DNA from: Haliea sp.
Lineage (GTDB): Bacteria; Pseudomonadota; Gammaproteobacteria; Pseudomonadales; Halieaceae
Assembly: GCA_016704305.1 (NCBI GenBank)
Contig: JADJAL010000015.1
Location: 1-64,000 of the forward strand
DNA: 64,000 bases
Direction: 5' to 3'
The position numbers and the translations under genes are program-made. The notes below the pieces were generated by a model. That model was not told the origin of the DNA, searched no databases, and saw only the letters and a list, made by a program, of their open reading frames with translations. Of the stretch, positions 1 to 9,647 are shown in pieces. Positions within the stretch are counted from its first letter, which is position 1. Every line of letters begins with the position of its first letter.

Positions 1-1
1 C

Positions 2-621
2 CGCACGACCAACACAGCGCGCGACTGGGACACGCTGCTCAGCCGGGCGCGCGCAACCCTGAGTCCGCCGGATTTCGTGCGCGTGCAGCCGTTATTGGAG
101 GCCCGCCAGCTCGAGAGTCACCTGCCGGTGCTGGACATGCTGCGGTCCGAGCGTTGGCCGCAGGCCAGGTACGCGCTGAAGAAAATCATCAAAGCGCACG
201 GCGCTGCACTGGCTGGCGATCTGCGCAGCGATGCCGAGTTGTGTTGGGCGCGTGGGCGTGTCAGCCGCGCGTGGCGCGTGGTGCAGGACAGCGGAACCGA
301 CAGGGCCTGGCACAAACTGCGGATAACGCTGAAGGATTTGCGTTACCGGCTGAAAACGCTGCCAGCGCACCAACGCACCACTTCGATCGACACCGCACTG
401 GCGCTTAGCAAACGCCGCAGCAGTCGCTGGGTGTGTGGCATGACTCAGTGGTGCATGTGCAACGCGTGCAGGAGCTGTGCGACGGCGCCGAAGTGCAGTC
501 CCAGCCGGAACTGCAGGACATTTTGCGTACCTGGTCTCAGCAGATGCAGCGCCAGGCGCAGGATGCCCTGGACAGTGCGTCCGCTGACATGACCGCCAAT
601 GGCGAGGTGTTGCACAACTAG
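2..621 (+). CDS. CHAD-domain protein, 3' part only, frame-broken
   Basis: This is the C-terminal part of a CHAD-domain protein; CHAD domains are helical, histidine-rich modules that bind polyphosphate. The reading frame is open from base 2, so the gene starts before the window. Near the left edge the peptide TNTARDWDTLL matches the conserved ARD-x-D stretch of CHAD, and WHKLRITLKDLRYRLK (about 311-358) matches the family's conserved H-x-LR-x-x-K-x-LRY helix. The frame changes by -1 near 413-420: after it the protein continues as QQSLGVWHDSVVHVQRVQEL, again CHAD-like, to the stop at 619-621. One lost base explains this. Whether a CYTH domain precedes it cannot be seen. The CHAD assignment is from motifs; the join is inference. 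Confidence 0.72.
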
Positions 622-710
622 CGAGACGGGTAACCTTCGGCCGCTTTTGCAATTGCCCCTGACAACTGCCTATACTCCCGCCAATAACAATCAAACAGGA
701 ATAATACCGT

Positions 711-3178
711 ATGCAAATCCCCTTTAAAGCCGTGGCCGCTGCAGTCGCGCTCAGCCAGTTGCTCGCCTGTTCCGACTCCTCGGATTCGGCGAAAGGCCCT
801 GACCAGGCCACCACGTACTCCGCCAGCGTGATCCGCACCGAGTTTGGTATCCCCCATGTCAAAGCCGACGATTGGGGCAGCCTCGGCTACGGTTATGGCT
901 ATGCCTACGCGCAGGATAATTTTTGCGTCACCATGCGCGAGATCGTCATGGCCAGCGGCCGCTCCGCCGAACTCATGGGGGAGGCCGAAGGCGACATCGA
1001 GCGCGATCTTTTCTTCCGCTACCTCAACGGCACCGAGGAGGAATTTCGCGCCAATTACGTCGATACACTGCCTACAGAGGTGCAGGACCTGGTGCAGGGT
1101 TTTGCCAATGGCATGAATCGCTACCTGCGCGAGACAGGGGTGGAGAATTTGCCGGAGGGCGACGCAGGCTGCCGCAATGCCAGCTGGGTGTACGAGATCG
1201 ACGACTTTGGCCTGTGGCAGCACCTGCGCCGCATCGCGCTGGGCGGCAGTTCCGACCAGGGCCTGGTGCGCGCCGGCCTGATCGCCGTGACTGGCCCCGA
1301 TGCTGCGGACACCCTGCAAGCCGTCTCGGCACCCGCGCTGGAGTCGCTGCGGGCCGTGGGCGAAGCCCTGCGTCCCGACGATAAAGGCAGCAACGCGATC
1401 CTGGCGGGACGCGATGCCACGCAGGACGGCGGCAGCGTGCTGCTGGGCAACCCGCACCAGCCGTGGCAGGGCTCTGGCCGCTGGTACGAGGCGCACCTGA
1501 CCATACCCGGTGAGTACGATGTCGCCGGCGCGTCGCTGCAGGGCCTGCCGTTCATCGGCATCGGCTTTACCAAGGACGTGGCGTGGACGCACACGGTGGA
1601 TTACGCGAGCCGCTTTACCCTTTACGAACTCAAGCTGAACCCGAACAACCCCCTGCAATACGAATACGACGGGGAGTGGCGCGACATCACCAGCAAGACG
1701 GTTTCCGCGCTGGTGAAGACAGAGAGCGGTGACATGGAAACGCGCGAGAAGACCTTTTACACCTCGCACTACGGCATGATCATCGACCTGGGCGGGATTG
1801 ACCCATTGCTGTCGGGTTGGCCGCTGTTCAACGGCAACCTGCTCGCCATCCGCGATGCCAACCTGCAGACAGGCATTCGCTCCGCGGGTGAATTCCTGAA
1901 GAAAGCACAGGCGGGCAACATGGCCGAGTACGAGGCGGCACTCACCAATATTGGCAACCCGGTGTTCCACGAATTTGCCGCTGACCGCCACGGCGATATT
2001 TTCTACGGCCAGGTCTCCGCCGTGCCGCACGTCACCACCGAAAAATACAAGGACTGTGTGATTGGCCTGAGCGCGTTGATTGCCGACCTGAGCAGCAACG
2101 CCATCGTCAGCCTCGACGGCAGTCGTTCGGCCTGTGAGTGGGGCGAGGATGCCGACTCGCCGCCGGGCACCAATCTGTTCGGCCTGTCCTCGCGCGCCAT
2201 CATTCGCGGCGGCGGCACGGTGGGCAACAGCAACAACAGCTATTGGCTCAGCAACCCGAACGCACCCTTGACCGGCTTTCCGCTCGTGATGGGCTGGCTG
2301 GGCGGCGAGAACATGCAGCAATTCGAGCGCACGCGCATCACGCACCTGATGATCGCCGACCGCGTGGCCGGGGGCGATGAGATCAGTCCCACGCCGAAAT
2401 TTGACGCGTCTACGATGAAGGAGCTGATGTACCTTAAATCGCGTGCACGCCGCCGAGATTGCACTGGACGACACACTGGCGATTTGCGACACCTTCGCCG
2501 GCGAGCCGCCGGAGGACATTACCGAGTCGCAATTGGAGATACTGGATGAAGCGTGCAACGTGCTGTCCGCGTGGGACCGGCGCGTCAACCTCGACAGCCG
2601 GGGCGCACAGGTCTTTTCCGAGTACTGGGCCGCGCTGCGCCGGGCGATTGGCAGCCAGTTCCAGGATGTCATCCTCGACCAGTCCTTCTGGCGGGTGGAT
2701 TTTGATCCGGCGCAGCCGCTCATCACGCCGCGCGGTGTCGATGCGTCGGTGCCGTCAACGGTCGATCTGGTAGGGCGCTCGCTGATCAGCGCCGGCGAAC
2801 GCCTGCGCAGCAACAACGTCGCATTCGACGCGCCGTGGGGCGAGGTGCAATTCCTGGAGCGCAACGGGGAGAACATCCCGATTCACGGCGGTGCCGGCAC
2901 CATGGGCGTGTTTGGCGCCATCAGTGCAGGCCTCAGCGATGGCGGCTATCGCAATCCCTCTTCCGGCAACTCGTACATTCAGGTGGTGACCTGGGACGAA
3001 TCGGACTGCCCGATTGCCGATACCATCCTGACGCATTCGCAGAGCACCGACCCGGCCTCACCGCACTATGGCGACCAGACGCGTGAGTACTCCGCCAAGC
3101 GTTGGGTACGCTTTCCCCTTCTGCGAGGAAGATATCGCCGCCGCGCAAATCGGCGATACCCTGGTGCTCGAAGAGTAG
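711..3178 (+). CDS. Penicillin-acylase family (Ntn-hydrolase) lipoprotein, two frame breaks
   Basis: The product resembles the penicillin acylase / acyl-homoserine-lactone acylase family (PvdQ, QuiP, aculeacin acylase), N-terminal-nucleophile hydrolases that self-cleave and remove acyl chains from amides. The start codon opens a lipoprotein signal with lipobox LLAC (Cys20), so the enzyme is probably membrane-anchored in the periplasm. The alpha-chain region (TEFGIPHVKADDWGSLGYGYGYAYAQD, split here as TEFGIPHVKADDW and GYAYAQD) is followed by the autocleavage site GSNAILAG with nucleophile Ser near residue 227, then the beta chain with GNPHQPW. Two +1 frame changes occur: near 2436-2438 (aaa; continuing VHAAEIALDD) and near 3113-3118 (cccc; continuing FPFCEEDIAAAQIG to a stop at 3176). 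The total of about 822 residues is normal for the family. Substrate is unknown; AHL or another N-acyl amide is possible. Confidence 0.82.
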
Positions 3179-3252
3179 TTCCCACCCCGCGCCGCCGCAC
3201 TCAGGGGCGGTGGCGCGCCCCACCCGATACGACCTGAATACAGGAGCCCGCC

Positions 3253-4786
3253 GTGAATAGACCAGGGATTGAACCGAACCTTGCCGCGACCATGCTCCAC
3301 CGCGCACAGCTGAACCCGGAACGCATTGCGCTGATCTTCGAGGAGCAGGAGATAAAGTTTTGCCGAATTCGCTGACCGGGTGCGCCGCCTGGCCAGCCTG
3401 TTCCGGTCGGGCGGTGTGTGCGTGGGCGACCGCGTCGGCTACCTGGGTTTTAATCATCCGGCGCTGCTGGAGACGATGTTCGCCGCGCAGGCGCTGGGTG
3501 CGATTTTCGTGCCCCTCAACTATCGCCTGACCGCCCAGGAGTTGACCTTCATCATCAATGACGCCGGTATCCATACGCTGGTAGCTGACAATGCGCTGCA
3601 GCCCGTGCTTGCGCCGGCGATCCCCGACCTGTGCTGCACGCACTATTTTTCCAGTGAAAGTGAGGCCGCCGGTTGGCGTCATCTGGACACCGAGCGGGCC
3701 GCCGCGCCGCAGCTGGCTTCTGCGGTCTCGGTCGACCAGCACGATGTGGCGGTGATCATGTATACCTCGGGCACCACTGGCCTGCCCAAAGGCGCGATGC
3801 TGACCCACGGCAATATACTGTGGAACAACATCAACGCCATGCTCGCGTTTGGTGGATCCCGCGATCAGGTGATACTCACGGTCGCGCCGTTGTTTCATAT
3901 CGGCGGCCTCAATGTGATGACACTGAACTCGTTTCACATGGGGTCTACCGTTGTCCTGTTGCGCAACTTCGACCCCGCGCGAGTGCTGGCCGATATTGAA
4001 CGCTACAAGGTCACCAACATGTTTGGCGCACCCGCGATGTTTCTGTTCATGTCTCAGCATCCCGCGTTTGCCACCACAGACCTCGGCTCCATCGAGAGCC
4101 TGTTGTGCGGCGCCGCACCCGTGCCGGAATCGCTGATCGTGCTGTACGCCGCGCGCGGTATTGCCTTCTGCCAGGGCTACGGACTGACCGAGACCGCGCC
4201 ATTCTCATCCTTCCTCACTCCAGAGTGGACCGGCAGCAAGCTCGGTTCAGCGGGCCAGCCGCCGCTGTACAGCGCTACCCGGATCGTGGACGACAACAAC
4301 CGCCCGTTGTCGGCGGGCGAGCGTGGCGAGATCTGCCTGCGCGGTCCCAATATCATGAAAGGCTACTGGAATCGCCCGGAGGCCACCGCAGCCGCCATCG
4401 ATGAAGAGGGCTGGTTTCATTCCGGCGACGTCGGGTACCTGGACGAGGACGGCTTTTTGTATATCTGCGATCGCCTGAAGGACATGGTGATTTCCGGGGG
4501 CGAGAACGTGTACCCGGCGGAGGTCGAGGGCGCCTTGTACAAGCACGAGTCCATTGCCGAAGTGGCTGTCATCGGCCTTCCCGATGAAAAGTGGGGCGAG
4601 GCGGTAACGGCGGTGGTGGCGTTGCACGATGGCCACCAGCTCACGCTGGAAGAGCTGCGGGAGTTCGCCCAGCCCTTGCTGGCGCGCTATAAACTGCCCC
4701 TGCGGCTGCACATCGTGTCTGCCTTGCCACGCAACCCGGCGGGGAAAGTGCTCAAGTTTGTGTTGAAGGATGATCTGCAAACATAG
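3253..4786 (+). CDS. AMP-dependent acyl-CoA synthetase/ligase, one frame break
   Basis: An ANL-superfamily ligase that would activate a carboxylic acid to its acyl-CoA via an acyl-adenylate. The P-loop YTSGTTGLPKGAMLTHGN lies at about residues 173-190, the A5-type motif GYGLTETAP near 310, and the C-terminal hinge and lysine regions (SGDVGYLDEDGFLYICDR; GKVLKFVLK near the end) are present. I chose the GTG at 3253 because it follows a good ribosome site (caggag) and gives the usual N-terminus (ALIFEEQEIKFAEFADRV). Reaching that requires removing one t from tttt at 3358-3361, a +1 break; the frame then runs unbroken to 4786, about 511 residues. It follows the acylase by 74 bases, so acid released by the acylase could be its substrate, which is inference. 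Confidence 0.85.
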
Positions 4787-4822
4787 ATGCTCTCCTCAAG
4801 CAATCGCTGTGCGTAAGAGGGC

Positions 4823-6792
4823 GTGTTCTTGCAGTACCTGATCAGCCGTTATACCGGATTCCTGTCGCTGTTGGCGATACTGTTGGCGTTACCGCTGGCG
4901 TGGTTGCCGGCCATGGCGACCACTGCCGACGACAGCAACCCCACCCAAAAATTGCGTGAGCAACGCCGGGCTTACACGGCGGCACTGCAGGCGATCAACA
5001 GCGGTGATACGTCGCAATTCACGCGCTTGCGTGCCCCATTGGACGATTATCCGCTGGCTATCTACCTCGATTACTTCCAACTCGCGCAGCAGCCCGGCGC
5101 GGTCTCCCCGGCTGCGGCAGCGCAGTTTTTGCAGCGCAGCGCGGACACGCCGCTGGCCAATCGCTTTCTGGCCTTGTACCTGCGCGAGGCGGGCAAGGCG
5201 CAGCGCTGGCCGGAGTTTCTGCAGGCCATGCCGGGGAACCGAACAGCCCCGACCTGAAGTGCTATTTTTTCCGCGCACAGCTGGCGCAGGGCAATCGCGA
5301 TGCAGCGTGGGCAGGCGCTCGCCGACTCTGGGTGGAGGGTAAGTCCCAGCCGCGCGCGTGCGACCCATTATTTGCGGCATGGGAACATGCCGGCGGCCTG
5401 ACGGATGAGATCGTCTGGACGCGCTTGCTCAATGTTTTCGACGCGGGAGAACAAAGCCTGCTGCAGTATGTCGCGAAAAAGAGCAGCGCCGCGCTGCGCC
5501 CGTGGGCCGACAAATTGCTGGCGCTCTACGCGCAACCGCAGAATGTCGCCACTGTGTCCCTCGATCCAGGCAGTCCCTATTCCGCCGATATCGCCGGTCG
5601 TGCACTGGCTCATCTGGCCAACAGCAACCCACAACAGGCGCTGCAGGATTGGCTCACGCTGCAACGGCAACTGGACTTTGACGCCGGGCAAACGCGGTAC
5701 GTCGAGCACGCTATCGCGCTGCAGAACCTGTTCGCCCGCGACGCCGCGCACAGCGAGTGGCTGCACGGCGCGCTGGCCCGCGTGCAGGATGACAAACTGG
5801 TGGGTATTCGCCTGCGCTGGGCGCTGCGGGAGCAGGACTGGGCTGCGCTGGAGCGCACCATGCCGTTGCTGTCGGAGTCCGCGCGCAACGAAAATGTCTG
5901 GCGCTACTGGCAGGCCATTTTGCAGGAGCGGGGCAAAGACGCGGATGCGGCGCATGCGGCGCTGGCGCAACTGGCGGGGGAGCGGGATTACTACGGATTC
6001 CTCGCGGCGGACCGACTGGGCCAGCCGTATGCGCTCAATCACCGGCGACTGCCGCTGTCGCCTGCGCCAACGGTGATGCAATTTCCTGTTATTGCACGCA
6101 TTGATGAACTGCACTATCACGGGGAGCCTATGCAAGCCCAGTCCGAGTGGTACAAGCTGCTGCAGGACACGGTCGACAGGGCACAGCAGCAGGACCTTGC
6201 GTTGCTGGCCACGCAGAAGGGCTGGTACCGAATGGCGATTGATGCCGCGACGCGCGCGCAAGCGTGGGATGCGCTCGACCAGCGCTTTCCGGCAGCCTAC
6301 CAGGATGTGTTCACCAGGCAGGCCGCGACCTGGCGGGTGCCGTCTACTGAATTGATGGCCATCGCACGGCGGGAGAGTGCCTTTTTTCCCGAGGCGCAGT
6401 CACCGGTCCGCGCCCGCGGCCTGATGCAGATCATGCCCGCCACTGGCCGGGTGGTTGCCGCGTCGCTGCAGCAGCGCCACAGCGAGGCGGACCTGTTTAA
6501 CGTGGAGCACAATGTGCTGCTCGGCAGTGCGTATTATCGCCAATTGCTCGACCGCTTCGGTGACAATCGGGTATTTGCACTCGCAGCGTACAACGCGGGT
6601 CCGCACCGCGTTGATCGCTGGCGCAATCAATCAGCGAAGGGGTTGCCGGTAGAGTTCTGGGTGGAGACGATTCCCTATCAGGAGACGCGTAACTACGTGC
6701 AGGCGGTACTTTCGTACAACGTGGTATTCCAGTACATGCAGGGAGCGACGCAAGGGCTGTTCACGCCGCAGGAACGACAAGCCAGCTACTGA
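4823..6792 (+). CDS. slt: Soluble lytic murein transglycosylase (Slt), one frame break
   Basis: A periplasmic lytic transglycosylase that cleaves the MurNAc-GlcNAc bond of peptidoglycan with formation of 1,6-anhydroMurNAc. The N-terminus has a hydrophobic signal segment ending near LPAMA. A long alpha-helical superhelix (the U-domain) follows, then the catalytic SLT domain near residues 500-640. The catalytic Glu lies in ARRESAFFPEAQS, followed by RGLMQIMPATG and FALAAYNAGPHRVDRW, the classical motifs. A -1 break near 5232-5237 (gggg, one g lost) joins AMPGEPNSPDLKCYFF; the two parts together give about 656 residues, close to Slt70. The start is a GTG with a long hydrophobic stretch behind it. 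Confidence 0.9.
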
Positions 6793-6895
6793 CTGCCCGC
6801 GCAAGGCCAGATGCGGGCGCGTGGTCGCCCGGCGCTCTGGTTACGAGTGCTTTATGGCAACGCAACGCGGCAGGGCCGCGCCCGTCCCGATGGCA

Positions 6896-7285
6896 TCAGG
6901 CGCTGGCGCGAGCGGCGTTCTCCGACTGCTCGCTGATGCCGCCGGCACGCTGCTGCATCAGCCAGGCTATCGCGGTGCAATAGCTGAGGTTGGTTTGCAA
7001 CTCGGCGTCGGGATCACTCAGGAAGGCGCGCTGGCTGGCCAGCCCCCTGACCCTGCTGGCCAGATCCGGATTGAACGCCAGGTAGCGGTCCCACAGATCC
7101 CGGTGTTGTGCCGCCGTGATGTTGAAGAGCCCCAGTCCGCCGGTCCGCGCGCAGAACAATCCGACATCAGGCGCGCTGACAGCGGCATTCAGCAGGAAGG
7201 TTTCGCGGGCGGCTGTCCATGCGCCCATATACTTCAGGGTAGGTCGAATAACCTGATCTCTCAGGTAGTCTGCGGTAACGTACAT
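6896..7285 (-). CDS. Conserved hypothetical protein, possibly related to phage-type lysis/SLT-like proteins
   Basis: A 129-residue protein of unknown function. The ATG at 7285 has a good ribosome site (gaggaa, 9 bases upstream). The stretch ARETFLLNAAVSAPDVG then GGLGLFNITAAQHRDLWDRY resembles, from memory, small phage-encoded muramidase-like proteins in which LLGTAAVES and ALGIFQMEPATHDDIW occur. Here the glutamate expected in the first motif is absent, so catalytic activity is doubtful. There is no signal peptide or clear membrane segment. It stands alone, convergent with slt, and a GC-rich inverted repeat (gcccgc at 6795-6800, gcgggc at 6813-6818) lies between the two. The coding assignment is favoured over a longer plus-strand frame because of the ribosome site and protein-like composition. 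Confidence 0.55.
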   Translation of the reverse strand: MYVTADYLRDQVIRPTLKYMGAWTAARETFLLNAAVSAPDVGLFCARTGGLGLFNITAAQHRDLWDRYLAFNPDLASRVRGLASQRAFLSDPDAELQTNLSYCTAIAWLMQQRAGGISEQSENAARASA

Positions 7286-7626
7286 AGCCCAATTCCTCGC
7301 TGGGATGACACTCCGTCACAAACAGCTGCTTTTTATGCTTCTTGCTCTTATGGTTACAGGCGGACCGGTTATCGTGAGATGCGTCGGGAGTGGTTGTCCC
7401 GTGCGCGCCTTTTCCGGACTCGCGTGGGATCTTTTAGCATATAGGAACTAAAAAGCCAATAAAAATAGAGGCTTGTAGGTGTTATTTCACAAATATTTTG
7501 GAAAATGCCGCTAAGCTAGCTTTAGCAGGCGCGAGAAGCGCTGCTCGACCATCTGGCACATCGTGTGAAATCTTCAAATTTGGCGGCGAAAAGTGATAAA
7601 TGAGTATGAAAAATCGTCAAATGTGC
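7286..7626. other. Intergenic stretch, no gene seen
   Basis: This 341-base gap lies upstream of the small minus-strand gene and downstream of yciH. The part from about 7430 to 7620 is clearly more AT-rich than the surroundings. A short dyad, gctaa-gctagct-ttagc, lies at 7511-7527. I see no conserved protein, tRNA or convincing terminator here. Confidence 0.5.
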
Positions 7627-7992
7627 TCAACCGCCGGCAAGCTTGACGACATAACCGAGTTTTTCTAATTCGATTTTAAGCAGTTCGCGCCGGTCGCCCT
7701 GGATTTCGATGGTATCGTCCTTCTGCGCGCCGCCAACGCCGCATTTTTTCTTCAACTGGCTGGCAAGGTCCTTCAGCGCATCGCCGGACAGCGGCAGCCC
7801 TTTTATCACGGTGACGGCCTTCCCGCCGCGACCCTTGGTTTCCCGATGCAATCGCACGATGCCGTCGCCGGTGGACGCCGGCTTGCTGGCGCCGCAAACG
7901 CACTGCGCGACGCTGCGCAGGCATTGTGGGCACAGCCGTCCGCCGTCAGTGGAATACACCAGGCGGCTGTCTGTGTTTTTTCGTTTACTCAT
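7627..7992 (-). CDS. yciH: YciH/SUI1-family translation factor
   Basis: A 121-residue member of the eIF1/SUI1 family. In E. coli YciH affects the fidelity of translation initiation and acts as a stress-linked initiation inhibitor on the 30S subunit. The N-terminal part carries two CxxC-like pairs (CPQC and CVCG, about residues 21-33), as is common in proteobacterial YciH. The SUI1 domain follows, with RETKGRGGKAVTVIKGLPL, LKKKCGVGGA and the C-terminal GDRRELLKIELEKLGY. Length and motifs are complete. It is divergent from slyX, with a 13-bp tandem repeat between them. Confidence 0.93.
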   Translation of the reverse strand: MSKRKNTDSRLVYSTDGGRLCPQCLRSVAQCVCGASKPASTGDGIVRLHRETKGRGGKAVTVIKGLPLSGDALKDLASQLKKKCGVGGAQKDDTIEIQGDRRELLKIELEKLGYVVKLAGG

Positions 7993-8082
7993 CGCTTGGC
8001 CGTGTATTTATCGCAAAGCGGGCAGTATATTAGCTCGCTGTATCCGCGCAAGCCGGGTTCGTCCGCCTGCCCGGCAGTGCAG

Positions 8083-8121
8083 GATAGCCTGGAAAGATAG
8101 CCTGGAAAGATAGCCGGGAAA
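8083..8121. repeat. 13-bp tandem repeat, three copies
   Basis: The unit gatagcctggaaa occurs at 8083-8095 and 8096-8108, and with one change (gatagccgggaaa) at 8109-8121. A fourth partial copy (gatcgc) follows. It lies in the short gap between the divergent genes yciH and slyX, so it may overlap their promoters. Confidence 0.9.
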
Positions 8122-8156
8122 GATCGCCAGACAAGGTACACAAGAGAGTTGCCGCA

Positions 8157-8390
8157 ATGCCCCACGACGTCGACACGCTGACAGAGCAAGTGCTGGAACT
8201 GCAGAGCCAACTCGCGTTCCAGGAAGACACGCTGCGCAGTCTGGACGCGGCGTTCGCCCTGCAACAGCAGGAAATCCTGCTGTTGCGACGACAGGTGGAA
8301 TTGTTGCTTGCGCGCCAGCAGGAATACGAGGCGAGTAACGACGCGGGCGTGGCCTACTCAGCGCGCGACGAACTACCACCACACTACTAA
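8157..8390 (+). CDS. slyX: SlyX family protein
   Basis: A 77-residue SlyX homologue. The whole middle part is a leucine- and glutamine-rich coiled coil, with heptads from TLTEQVLELQSQLAFQ to LLLARQQEYE. The protein ends in ELPPHY, the terminal PPHY being a hallmark of SlyX. Biochemical function is not established; the gene often lies next to slyD in enterics but not here. It is followed within 20 bases by the acyl-CoA dehydrogenase pair. Confidence 0.92.
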   Translation: MPHDVDTLTEQVLELQSQLAFQEDTLRSLDAAFALQQQEILLLRRQVELLLARQQEYEASNDAGVAYSARDELPPHY

Positions 8391-8410
8391 AAAGCACGAG
8401 GGAGCTGCGT

Positions 8411-9637
8411 ATGTCAGAACAGGACACGCCCGAACAAGCCGGGTTTCGCCAGTATTGCCGCCAGTGGTTGCATGCCAATACACCGGGTGAACCACCCGTC
8501 AGGTTGCCGCTATCGCCACTGGAAATTATGACCGAGGCGCAGCTGTCGTATCTGCAGTCCTGGCAGAAGTCCGCGTACGACGCCGGGCTGGTGGGCTGTG
8601 ACTATCCCGTTGCCGTCGGGGGTGGCGGCCGCAGCGACTGCCAGCGCATTGCCAACGAAGAAATGATCCGCGCGCGCACGCCGTATTTCCCCAATGTGAT
8701 TGGCCTCGGCATGGCGGCGCCGACCGTTTTTTACCACGGGCAGGACGCACTGAAGGAGCGCCTGCTGCCGCGCCTGTTTTCCGGGGAGGACATTTGGTGC
8801 CAGGGCTTCAGTGAACCCGGTGCGGGCTCCGATCTTGCCAGCGTGCAGACCTTCGCGCAGCGCGACGGCGACAAATGGGTCATCAACGGCCACAAGGTGT
8901 GGACATCGCTCGCGCATTTTGCCGAGTGGATGATCCTGCTGCTGCGCACCGACAAGTCGCACAAATACGACGGCCTGTCCTATTTTGTCGTGCCGATTCG
9001 CGCCGCGCTGGGCAAGGGCGTCACCGTTCGACCGCTGATTAAGATCACCGGCGAGACGGGCTTCAATGAAGTGATCTTCGAGAATCTGGAAGTCGACGAC
9101 AGCTACCGCCTCGACGAACTGGGCAAAGGCTGGCAGGTCGCGATGACCACGCTGTTGCACGAGCGCGGGGCGGGCGAGCTGCAGACGCCGCGCGCAGGTG
9201 GGATGAAAAGCAAGTCAACCCATGCCACCAACACGGCCAACCTGATCGAGCTGGCGCGCACCATGCTGCGCAACGGTCGGCCAGCATCGGATGATCCACT
9301 GCTCAGGGATCGCATTATGCAGATGGTTATTCGGGAACAGGGGCTGGCGCAGAACCAGCGCAGGGCGCGTGTTTCTGCACTGCAGGACCATCCGCTGCGC
9401 CTGCAGTTGCAGAACAAGTTATTGGCCAGTGAAATCACCCAGGACACCGCAGCCATCGCGGTGGAAGTGGAAGGCGCCTGCGCTTCCCTCTACCTCGGCG
9501 ATGAGAATGCCCCGTCCGGCGGACAGTGGCCCATGGCCTACATGAATTCCTACGGCATGACTATCGCCGCGGGCACCAGCGAGGTTCAGCGCAATATCCT
9601 CGGCGAGCGCGTGCTCGGCCTGGCCAAATCGAAATAG
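8411..9637 (+). CDS. Acyl-CoA dehydrogenase (first of a pair)
   Basis: A 408-residue flavoprotein of the acyl-CoA dehydrogenase family, which oxidises an acyl-CoA to the 2,3-enoyl-CoA and passes electrons to ETF. Visible signatures are WCQGFSEPGAGSDLAS in the middle domain, NGHKVWTSLAHFA, and the C-terminal AAGTSEVQRNILGERVLGL. The ATG at 8411 follows a ggagctg site. The next gene, 10 bases downstream, is a second, shorter dehydrogenase; pairs like this are known to form alpha2-beta2 heterotetramers that act on bulky substrates such as steroid side chains. The substrate here is not readable from sequence. Confidence 0.92.
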   Translation: MSEQDTPEQAGFRQYCRQWLHANTPGEPPVRLPLSPLEIMTEAQLSYLQSWQKSAYDAGLVGCDYPVAVGGGGRSDCQRIANEEMIRARTPYFPNVIGLGMAAPTVFYHGQDALKERLLPRLFSGEDIWCQGFSEPGAGSDLASVQTFAQRDGDKWVINGHKVWTSLAHFAEWMILLLRTDKSHKYDGLSYFVVPIRAALGKGVTVRPLIKITGETGFNEVIFENLEVDDSYRLDELGKGWQVAMTTLLHERGAGELQTPRAGGMKSKSTHATNTANLIELARTMLRNGRPASDDPLLRDRIMQMVIREQGLAQNQRRARVSALQDHPLRLQLQNKLLASEITQDTAAIAVEVEGACASLYLGDENAPSGGQWPMAYMNSYGMTIAAGTSEVQRNILGERVLGLAKSK

Positions 9638-9647
9638 GAGAGGGCAC

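Noticed and set aside
618..2876. 752-codon open frame on the minus strand
   Set aside because: It lies entirely over the acylase, whose plus-strand translation has signal peptide and catalytic motifs. The minus-strand translation is rich in low-complexity His/Arg/Ala sequence typical of antisense frames in GC-rich DNA.
6821..7444. 207-codon plus-strand frame over the small minus-strand gene
   Set aside because: No ribosome site, no recognisable motif, and the minus-strand reading has both a good ribosome site and protein-like sequence.
8083..8127. Short CRISPR array
   Set aside because: Units are 13 bases, directly adjacent and without spacers; no cas gene is present.
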